Part shown: positions 58,102-64,000 of the stretch, piece by piece
How positions within the stretch are numbered: the stretch's first letter is position 1
Layout of the letters: each line of letters opens with the position of its first letter
NCBI RefSeq assembly: GCF_002086795.1
Contig: NZ_MVIM01000012.1
Span: 1 to 64,000, forward strand
Direction of reading: 5' to 3'
Source: Mycolicibacterium tusciae
GTDB taxonomy: Bacteria > Actinomycetota > Actinomycetes > Mycobacteriales > Mycobacteriaceae
DNA: 64,000 nucleotides
Notes under the pieces: model-generated
Database searches by the model: none
Seen by the model: the letters and a program-made list of their open reading frames with translations, nothing else
What the model was told of the DNA's origin: nothing
Program-made: the position numbers and the translations under genes

Positions 58102-59481
58102 ATGAGCCAGAACCCCGGCATGTTGTCGCAAGCCGACCTCGAAAAGCTGGTGGCCAACGGGGACATCGACACCGTCATCCTGGCGTTCTGCGATATGCAG
58201 GGGCGGCTCACCGGCAAGCGGGTGTCGGCGCGATTGTTCGTCGAAGACGTCGCTGAGCATGGGGCGGAGTGCTGCAACTACCTGTTGGCCGTCGACGTCG
58301 ACATGAACACCGTCGACGGCTACGCGATGTCGAGTTGGCAAACCGGCTACGGCGACATGGTGATGAAGCCTGACTTCTCGACGCTGCGACGCGTGCCATG
58401 GCTGCCGGGCACCGCGCTGGTGATGGCAGACCTGGAGCGCGTCGACGGCGACCCGGTGACCCCGGCGCCACGCAGCATCCTCAACCGCCAGATCGACCGG
58501 CTGTCCGAGCTCGGTCTGGTGCCCTACGTGGGGACCGAGCTCGAGTTCATGGTGTTCGAGGATTCGTACCGCGACGCGTGGACGAAGGGGTACCGGAACA
58601 TGACGGCGGCCTCGGATTACAACGTCGACTACGCGATGCACGCGTCGACCCGAATGGAGCCGCTGCTTCGCGACATCAGGCTCGGCATGACCGGCGCGGG
58701 AATGTACTGCGAGGGCGTGAAGGGCGAATGCAACCTCGGGCAGCAGGAGATCGCCTTCCGCTACGACCACGCGAGGGTGACGTGTGACAACCACACGATC
58801 TACAAGAACGGCGCCAAGGAGATTGCCGATCAGCACGGCAAGAGCCTGACATTCATGGCGAAATTCGATGAGCGCGAAGGCAACAGCTGTCACATCCACA
58901 TTTCGTTGCGCGGCATCGAGGACGGCGAGCCGAAGGTTCCCGTGTTCGCCGACCCCGGCGCATCGGACGGAATGTCGACGATGTTCCGCAGCTTCATCGC
59001 CGGCCAGCTGGCGACGCTGCGTGAGCTGACGCTGTTCTATGCACCGAACATCAACTCCTACAAGCGATTCGCCGAGGGCAGCTTCGCGCCTACGGCCATC
59101 GCGTGGGGGATGGATAACCGAACGTGCGCGCTGCGCGTGGTGGGGCACGGTCCGGGCATGCGGGTGGAATGCCGCGCGCCCGGCGGCGACGTCAACCAGT
59201 ACCTCGCGGTGTCGGCGCTGATCGCCGGCGGCCTGTACGGTATCGAGCACGAGCTGGAACTGCCGGAACCGTTCGAGGGCAACGCTTATACGAGTGGCGC
59301 CGAAAGCCTTCCGACCACGCTGACCGAGGCCGCGGCGCTGTTCGAGAAGTCCGAAGTGGCCCGTGCGGCGTTCGGCGACGACGTCGTGGAGCACTATCTC
59401 AACAACGCCCGCGTCGAACTCACCGCGTACAACGCGGCCGTGACGGACTGGGAAAGGGTGCGGGGCTTTGAGCGGCTTTGA
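58102..59481 (+). CDS. glnA4: Glutamine synthetase-like gamma-glutamyl-amine ligase GlnA4
   Basis: A 459-residue glutamine synthetase homologue (M. tuberculosis GlnA4, 457). Seen: YVGTELEFMVFEDSYRDAW (metal Glu), GMYCEGVKGECNLGQQEIAFRY, GNSCHIHISLRG (ATP/metal His) and NSYKRFAEGSFAPTAIAWGMDNRTCALRVVG. GlnA4-type proteins of actinomycetes glutamylate amines (ethanolamide in Streptomyces) rather than ammonia. The genes that follow are those needed to oxidise and hydrolyse a gamma-glutamyl-amine, which supports that reading. Confidence 0.93.
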   Translation: MSQNPGMLSQADLEKLVANGDIDTVILAFCDMQGRLTGKRVSARLFVEDVAEHGAECCNYLLAVDVDMNTVDGYAMSSWQTGYGDMVMKPDFSTLRRVPWLPGTALVMADLERVDGDPVTPAPRSILNRQIDRLSELGLVPYVGTELEFMVFEDSYRDAWTKGYRNMTAASDYNVDYAMHASTRMEPLLRDIRLGMTGAGMYCEGVKGECNLGQQEIAFRYDHARVTCDNHTIYKNGAKEIADQHGKSLTFMAKFDEREGNSCHIHISLRGIEDGEPKVPVFADPGASDGMSTMFRSFIAGQLATLRELTLFYAPNINSYKRFAEGSFAPTAIAWGMDNRTCALRVVGHGPGMRVECRAPGGDVNQYLAVSALIAGGLYGIEHELELPEPFEGNAYTSGAESLPTTLTEAAALFEKSEVARAAFGDDVVEHYLNNARVELTAYNAAVTDWERVRGFERL

Positions 59482-60277
59482 CGCGAGAAGCGAAGGCGGA
59501 ACCGGGGCGAGCGAAGCGACGGGAGAGAGAGCGCGCACATCCCGCCCGGTCGTCGGGCTGACCACGTATCTGCAGCAGGCGCAAACGGGGGTGTGGGACG
59601 TGCGCGCCAGCTTCCTGCCCGCCATCTATTTCGAGGGAGTCGGGCTGGCGGGCGGAATCTCGGTACTGCTGCCGCCGCAGCACGTGGACGACGAGATCGT
59701 CGACCGCGTGCTCGACGGACTCGATGGGCTGATCATCACCGGCGGGCGCGACGTCGACCCTGACGCCTACGGTCAGGATCCGCACCCTGCCACCGATGAG
59801 GCCAACGAAGACAACCGTCGGCGTGACGGATGGGAATTCGAGCTCCTCAGGGGCGCTATTCGGCGCGGCCTGCCCGTCCTCGGAATCTGCCGCGGCGCCC
59901 AGGTGGTCAACGTCGCACTCGGCGGCACCCTGCACCAGCATCTGCCTGAAGTACTCGGCCACACCCGCCACCAGCAGGGCAACGCGGTGTTCTCGACGTC
60001 GTCGGTGCGCACCGTGCCCGGTACCCGGCTGGCGGCGCTGATCGGGGAGTCGTCGGACGCGCAGTGCTACCACCATCAGGCCCTCGACCGCCTCGGTGAA
60101 GGTCTGATCGTCAGCGCCCAGGACGACGACGGCGTCATCGAGGCCGTCGAGATCTCCGGTGACCACTTCCTTTTGGCGGTGCAGTGGCATCCCGAGGAAC
60201 GGCTGGACGATCTGCGCTTGTTCGCCGCATTGGTCGAGGCAGCCGCAACGTATTCGAGAGAAAAGGTGACCGCGTGA
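59468..60277 (+). CDS. PuuD-like gamma-glutamyl hydrolase (class I amidotransferase fold), Rv2859c-like
   Basis: A 269-residue peptidase C26/PuuD-type hydrolase. LIITGGRDVDPDAYGQ and PVLGICRGAQVVNVALGGTLHQHL hold the nucleophile Cys; LAVQWHPEE holds the His and Glu. It would split gamma-glutamyl amides to glutamate. The most upstream start is TTG 59468, 14 nt inside glnA4; the first 25 residues are low-complexity, so the true start may lie later. Coupled to aldC by GTGA. Confidence 0.88.
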   Translation: MSGFDARSEGGTGASEATGERARTSRPVVGLTTYLQQAQTGVWDVRASFLPAIYFEGVGLAGGISVLLPPQHVDDEIVDRVLDGLDGLIITGGRDVDPDAYGQDPHPATDEANEDNRRRDGWEFELLRGAIRRGLPVLGICRGAQVVNVALGGTLHQHLPEVLGHTRHQQGNAVFSTSSVRTVPGTRLAALIGESSDAQCYHHQALDRLGEGLIVSAQDDDGVIEAVEISGDHFLLAVQWHPEERLDDLRLFAALVEAAATYSREKVTA

Positions 60278-61638
60278 CGGCGAGTGAGCTGATCAACCCC
60301 GCGACCGAGGAACTGCTGCGCACCGTCGAGCAGACCAGCCTCGCGGGTGTCGACGACGCAGTGGCACGCGCCAAGGCCGCGCAACGCGATTGGGCGCGTC
60401 TGGCACCCGGCGACCGGGCCGCCGCCTTGCGGTCGTTCGCCGCCGCGATCGACGCGCACGTCGACGAGCTGGCCGCGCTGGAGGTCGCCAACTCCGGGCA
60501 TCCGATCGGCAATGCGACGTGGGAGGCGGGCCACGTCCGCGACGTGCTGCAGTTCTACTCCGCGACACCGGAACGGTTGTCGGGCAAACAGATTCCAGTG
60601 GCCGGCGGCCTGGACATCACCTTCAACGAGCCGCTGGGCGTCATCGGGGTGATCACGCCGTGGAATTTCCCGATGCCCATCGCGGTGTGGGGATTCGCAC
60701 CGGCCTTGGCCGCCGGGAACGCGGTACTGGTCAAACCCGCTGAATGGACACCGCTGACCACGATCCGGATAGGCGAACTCGCCGTCGAGGCCGGCCTGCC
60801 TCCCGACCTGTTCCAGGTGTTGCCCGGAAAGGGGTCGGTGGTCGGTGAGCGGTTCGTCACCCATCCCGATGTACGCAAGATCGTCTTCACCGGTTCCACC
60901 GAGGTCGGCACCCGCGTGATGGCGGGCGCCGCGGCTCAGGTCAAGAGGGTCACCCTCGAGCTGGGCGGCAAGAGCGCGAACATCGTGTTCGACGATTGCG
61001 ATCTGGACAAGGCCGCGGCCACCGCGCCCTACGGGGTTTTCGACAACGCCGGGCAGGACTGCTGTGCACGCAGCCGGATCCTGGTGCAGCGCAACGTCTA
61101 CGACCGGTTCATGGAGCTGCTTGAACCCGCGGTCAAGGGCATCGCAGTCGGTGATCCGGCTGCCAAGGGCACCGAGATGGGCCCGCTGGTGTCGAAGTCG
61201 CATTGGGAGTCCGTGGCTTCCTACGTGCCCGACGACGCACCGGTCGCGTTCCGCGGCGACGCGCCGTCGGGGCCCGGCTACTGGTTCCCCCCGACCGTGC
61301 TGATCCCGGAGCGCTCCGACCGCACGGTGCGCGAAGAGATCTTCGGGCCGGTCGTCGCGGTGCTGCCGTTCGAGGACGAGGCCGACGCCATTGAGCTCGC
61401 CAACGACACCCCCTACGGCCTTTCGGGGTCGATCTGGACGGACAACCTGTCGCGGGCCATCCGGGTCTCGCGTGCGGTGGAGTCTGGCAACCTGTCCGTC
61501 AATTCACACTCGTCGGTGCGGTACAACACGCCCTTCGGTGGGTTCAAGCAATCAGGTCTTGGCCGTGAACTCGGCCCCGATGCGCCGCTGTCATTCACTG
61601 AAACCAAGAACGTCTTCTACGCGATCGGAGATGCGTGA
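60274..61638 (+). CDS. aldC: Aldehyde dehydrogenase AldC
   Basis: A 454-residue NAD(P)-dependent aldehyde dehydrogenase, the length of M. tuberculosis AldC (455). Catalytic Cys263 sits in NAGQDCCARSR (with an adjacent Cys264), the general-base Glu229 in VTLELGGKSAN, and FTGSTEVGTR is the NAD loop. In this operon it should oxidise the gamma-glutamyl-aldehyde to an acid before hydrolysis. Confidence 0.94.
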   Translation: MTASELINPATEELLRTVEQTSLAGVDDAVARAKAAQRDWARLAPGDRAAALRSFAAAIDAHVDELAALEVANSGHPIGNATWEAGHVRDVLQFYSATPERLSGKQIPVAGGLDITFNEPLGVIGVITPWNFPMPIAVWGFAPALAAGNAVLVKPAEWTPLTTIRIGELAVEAGLPPDLFQVLPGKGSVVGERFVTHPDVRKIVFTGSTEVGTRVMAGAAAQVKRVTLELGGKSANIVFDDCDLDKAAATAPYGVFDNAGQDCCARSRILVQRNVYDRFMELLEPAVKGIAVGDPAAKGTEMGPLVSKSHWESVASYVPDDAPVAFRGDAPSGPGYWFPPTVLIPERSDRTVREEIFGPVVAVLPFEDEADAIELANDTPYGLSGSIWTDNLSRAIRVSRAVESGNLSVNSHSSVRYNTPFGGFKQSGLGRELGPDAPLSFTETKNVFYAIGDA

Positions 61639-62411
61639 TGGATCTGACCCAGCGACTGGCGGGCAAGGTCGCCGTGATCACCGGCGGCGCCAGCGGGATC
61701 GGGCTGGCGAGCGCCAAGCGGATGCGCGCCGAAGGCGCCACCATCGTCATCGGTGACATCGATCCGACGACCGGGAAGTCCGTTGCGGACGACCTCAACG
61801 GAACCTTCGTCCAGGTGGATGTCTCAGATCAGGCCGCGGTGGATGCCCTGTTCGATACTGCCGCCGAGACGCACGGTTCTGTCGACATCGCCTTCAACAA
61901 CGCAGGTATCAGCCCGCCCGAAGACGACCTCATCGAGACCACGGGCATCGACGCATGGCAACGGGTGCAGGACATCAACCTGAAGTCGGTGTTCTTCTGT
62001 TCCAAAGCCGCACTGCGCCACATGGTTCCGCAGCAGAAAGGTTCGATCATCAACACCGCGTCGTTCGTCGCAGTGATGGGGTCGGCGACATCGCAGATCT
62101 CCTACACCGCATCCAAGGGCGGCGTCCTTGCGATGTCCCGTGAACTGGGAGTGCAGTTCGCGCGTCAAGGGATTCGCGTGAACGCGCTGTGCCCCGGACC
62201 GGTGAACACGCCGCTGCTGCAGGAACTGTTCGCGAAGGATCCCGAACGCGCGGCGCGCCGGCTGGTCCACATTCCCGTCGGCCGGTTCGCCGAGCCGGAG
62301 GAGCTGGCCGCGGCCGTCGCATTCCTGGCCAGCGACGACTCCTCGTTCATCACGGGGTCGACCTTCCTGGTCGACGGCGGCATCAGCTCGGCGTACGTGA
62401 CCCCCCTCTAG
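61638..62411 (+). CDS. Short-chain dehydrogenase, Rv2857c-like
   Basis: A 257-residue classical SDR: VAVITGGASGIGLASAKRMRAEGA, VIGDIDP (Asp after beta-2, favouring NAD), FNNAGISPPE, the Ser in NTASFV and YTASKGG. ATG 61638 overlaps the aldC stop (TGATG); a GTG one codon earlier is possible. In the amine pathway it could oxidise the hydroxyl of a gamma-glutamyl-aminoalcohol to the aldehyde used by AldC. Confidence 0.92.
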   Translation: MDLTQRLAGKVAVITGGASGIGLASAKRMRAEGATIVIGDIDPTTGKSVADDLNGTFVQVDVSDQAAVDALFDTAAETHGSVDIAFNNAGISPPEDDLIETTGIDAWQRVQDINLKSVFFCSKAALRHMVPQQKGSIINTASFVAVMGSATSQISYTASKGGVLAMSRELGVQFARQGIRVNALCPGPVNTPLLQELFAKDPERAARRLVHIPVGRFAEPEELAAAVAFLASDDSSFITGSTFLVDGGISSAYVTPL

Positions 62412-62426
62412 AAGTCGGTGCGAATC

Positions 62427-63149
62427 ATGACTGCCGATCCGGACATCCCGCTGGCGAGCGAAGCTCTGCTGCGCCCGGTTCGGCCCGGGAACGCGTTCGA
62501 GGACACGGTCGGAAGGCTCCTGCAGACCATCCGGCTCGGCGTGCTCGCCCCCGGCGAATCGCTGCCGCCGGAGCGCGAGCTGGCATCGCGGCTGGGCGTC
62601 AGCCGCGACACCGTGCGGGAGGCCATCAAGTCGCTGGCCGACGCCGGATATCTGGTGTCGCGGCGAGGCCGGTACGGCGGCACCTTCCTCGCCGACGAGT
62701 TGCCGAGGCACACCCAGGACACCGACGCGGTAACACGCGCCCAGATCGACGACGCGTTGCGGCTGCGGGAGATCCTCGAGGTCGGAGCCGCGCGGCTGGC
62801 CGCCAACCGGACCCTGACGGCACCCGAACGCGAGGAGCTGTGGGCGCGTCTGCGTGATGTTCGCGGCGCCGCGCCCGGCGACTACCGCCGACTGGATTCG
62901 AGGCTGCATCTCGCCATCGCCGAGGCGGCCGGATCGCCGTCGTTGGTGCCTTTGGTGGCCGAGAACAGGATGCGCCTCAACGTCTTGCTGGACCAGATCC
63001 CGTTGTTGCCGCGCAACATCGCCCACTCCGACGAGCAACACGAGGCGATCGTGATGGCGATCCTGGCCGGCGACAGTGAGGGTGCGGCGTCGGCCATGCT
63101 CGCCCACGTCGAAGGCTCGGCCACCCTGCTGCACGGATTCCTGGACTGA
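62427..63149 (+). CDS. FadR/GntR family transcriptional regulator
   Basis: A 240-residue regulator: winged helix GRLLQTIRLGVLAPGESLPPERELASRLGVSRDTVREAIKSLADAGYLVSRRGRYGG (about 28-86) and an FCD effector domain with metal-type His/Asp residues (SRLHLAIAEAAG; DEQHEAIVMAILAGD). ATG 62427 is taken, since GTG 62418 is too close to the AGAAG. It ends the glnA4 operon and probably regulates it in response to an acid or amine intermediate. Confidence 0.9.
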   Translation: MTADPDIPLASEALLRPVRPGNAFEDTVGRLLQTIRLGVLAPGESLPPERELASRLGVSRDTVREAIKSLADAGYLVSRRGRYGGTFLADELPRHTQDTDAVTRAQIDDALRLREILEVGAARLAANRTLTAPEREELWARLRDVRGAAPGDYRRLDSRLHLAIAEAAGSPSLVPLVAENRMRLNVLLDQIPLLPRNIAHSDEQHEAIVMAILAGDSEGAASAMLAHVEGSATLLHGFLD

Positions 63150-63205
63150 TGCGATGCCGGCGCAAACACGAACGTCATCGCGGTCATTCGGGGTGCCAAG
63201 GGGGT

Positions 63206-63217
63206 TAGATTTGACAG
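63206..63217 (+). promoter_or_regulatory. Leaderless promoter -10 of the ArsR gene
   Basis: TAGATT (63206-63211), 6 nt, ATG 63218. Confidence 0.5.
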
Positions 63218-63559
63218 ATGGCGGAAGCAGGTGGCCACGCGGGCGTCGATGCGGTGGTGCGACGGGCATCGTCGGCGCTCGCCGACGTCGACACCGGCGG
63301 CTGGGCGCAGCGGTTCGACCTGCTCTCCGACCCGCATCGGCTGGAGATCCTGCTCGTCCTGCACCGCGCACCCGGCATCAACGTCGGCGACCTTGCCTCG
63401 GTGCTCGGACGGTCCGAGAACGCCGTGTCGCAGGCGCTGCGGGTATTGCGCCAGCAGGGCTGGGTGAGCTCCACCCGGGTCGGTCGTGCGGTGAGCTACC
63501 GCCTCGAGGACGAGATCGTGCACGACCTGTTGCACTGGATCGGCGCGCGGCACGGCTGA
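63218..63559 (+). CDS. ArsR family transcriptional regulator
   Basis: A 113-residue winged-helix protein: RFDLLSDPHRLEILLVLHRAPGINVGDLASVLGRSENAVSQALRVLRQQGWV, then GRAVSYRLEDEIVHDLLHWIGARHG. The C-terminal His pair (VHDLLHWIGARH) could bind metal as in NmtR/KmtR-like sensors, but no cysteine motif is present. It precedes the kinase-like gene by 10 nt and may be co-transcribed with it. Confidence 0.87.
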   Translation: MAEAGGHAGVDAVVRRASSALADVDTGGWAQRFDLLSDPHRLEILLVLHRAPGINVGDLASVLGRSENAVSQALRVLRQQGWVSSTRVGRAVSYRLEDEIVHDLLHWIGARHG

Positions 63560-63569
63560 AGGACGGCGC

Positions 63570-64000
63570 ATGCCGCTGACACTCACCGATGAACAACTCA
63601 ACGAGATGTTCGACCAGCTTCCGGCGTTGGCCGGGCGGCCGCGCCGACTCGATGAGCTTCCGGGCGGACTGACCAACCGCAACGTCAAGATCACGACGCC
63701 CGACGCGGTCTACGTGGCACGCTGCACCGACGCGTCGTCGGGCTTGCTGGGAATCGACCGGGACCGCGAGTGCTACAACACCCGCGCCGCCGAACAGGCA
63801 GGCGTCGGCGCGCCGGTCATTGACTACCGCCCCGACCTCGGCATCCTGCTGCTCGGTTATCTCGAGGGAAAAACACTGTCCAACGACGACTTTCAACGGC
63901 CGGGGGTGATCGCGAAGGCGGCCGCGGCGGTGCGTACCCTGCACTCCGGACCGCGATTCCGCGGTCGATTCGACATGTTCGAACTCCAGCCGGCATATCT
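63570..64000 (+). CDS. Choline/ethanolamine kinase-like (APH-fold) protein, 5' part
   Basis: The first 143 codons of a kinase-fold protein, cut by the window edge. LPGGLTNRNVKITTPDAVYVARC is the N-lobe with the Asn-rich loop seen in choline kinases (GGLTNRNY-like), and YRPDLGILLLGYLEGKTLS is the hinge. The catalytic loop lies beyond the window. AGGA precedes the ATG. Next to the glnA4 operon it hints at ethanolamine or choline metabolism. Confidence 0.7.
   Translation, partial: MPLTLTDEQLNEMFDQLPALAGRPRRLDELPGGLTNRNVKITTPDAVYVARCTDASSGLLGIDRDRECYNTRAAEQAGVGAPVIDYRPDLGILLLGYLEGKTLSNDDFQRPGVIAKAAAAVRTLHSGPRFRGRFDMFELQPAY

Noticed and set aside
1..64000. tRNA, rRNA, insertion sequences, CRISPR arrays, prophage or attachment sites.
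   Set aside because: I saw no transposase or integrase genes, no regularly spaced repeats and no tRNA-like cloverleaf; a dedicated RNA search would be needed to exclude small RNAs.

Overview
The window is 64 kb of high-GC DNA with the gene content of an environmental (non-tuberculous, Mycolicibacterium-like) mycobacterium. The assignment rests on mycobacterial marker genes in their known order: an Rv2876-like membrane protein, mpt70-dipZ-mpt83, dxr-rip1-ispG, the Rv2867c-like acetyltransferase, the Rv2864c-like penicillin-binding lipoprotein, mapB, glnA4, an Rv2859c-like amidohydrolase, aldC and an Rv2857c-like SDR. WS/DGAT, DUF427, F420-type LLM oxidoreductases, a Ddn-like protein and many cytochromes P450 fit the same group. 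I see no tRNA, rRNA, insertion sequence or CRISPR array, and no gene-free stretch over 300 bases.

Region 1 (1-28.4 kb) is an accessory catabolic island. Its core is a translationally coupled seven-gene operon (5.8-12.65 kb): NIPSNAP-like protein, P450, medium-chain dehydrogenase, HpcH/HpaI aldolase, SDR, Baeyer-Villiger-type flavin monooxygenase and HSL-type esterase. Around it lie a CoA-transferase, a second P450 with its 3Fe-4S ferredoxin, an SMP-30 lactonase, a thioesterase, acyl-CoA dehydrogenases, LLM enzymes and a MaoC hydratase. Read together these suggest hydroxylation, oxidation to a ketone, oxygen insertion, ester or lactone opening, CoA activation and beta-oxidation. A separate minus-strand operon (17.9-22.7 kb: extradiol dioxygenase, FAH-type hydrolase, flavin hydroxylase, P450) looks like an aromatic meta-cleavage route. 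It is controlled by a divergent TetR gene with two identical 14-bp palindromes. A conserved element (CTTTACA, 14 nt, TGTCAC, usually extended to TGTCACGCT followed by 6 nt and a GTG) occurs five times across the island and marks a probable regulon of leaderless genes.

Region 2 (28.4-34.5 kb) sits between the Rv2876-like gene and mpt70. It holds a mycofactocin-type SDR, a photolyase, an LLM enzyme, a SnoaL-like protein, and an ECF sigma factor of SigI type divergent from an NmrA/Ddn-like pair. The sigma gene and the NmrA gene share a mirror-image promoter.

Region 3 (34.5-45 kb) is conserved mycobacterial backbone: SigK-type mpt70/dipZ/mpt83, the MEP-pathway enzymes dxr and ispG flanking the intramembrane protease rip1, two acetyltransferases and a penicillin-binding lipoprotein.

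Region 4 (45-57.9 kb) mixes backbone (mapB, cobQ) with accessory genes: a DUF1707 protein, a sulfotransferase/DUF1214 pair with its TetR, a probably inactive alpha/beta hydrolase, the N-acetylglutaminylglutamine amide osmolyte pair (ngg and its amidotransferase), and an APC permease.

Region 5 (58.1-64 kb) is glnA4, a PuuD-like hydrolase, aldC, an SDR and a FadR-type regulator in one coupled run, then an ArsR regulator and a choline/ethanolamine-kinase-like gene cut by the window edge. It is best read as gamma-glutamylation-dependent amine (possibly ethanolamine) catabolism. Throughout the window many genes start exactly 6 nt after a TANNNT-like hexamer, the signature of leaderless mycobacterial transcription.
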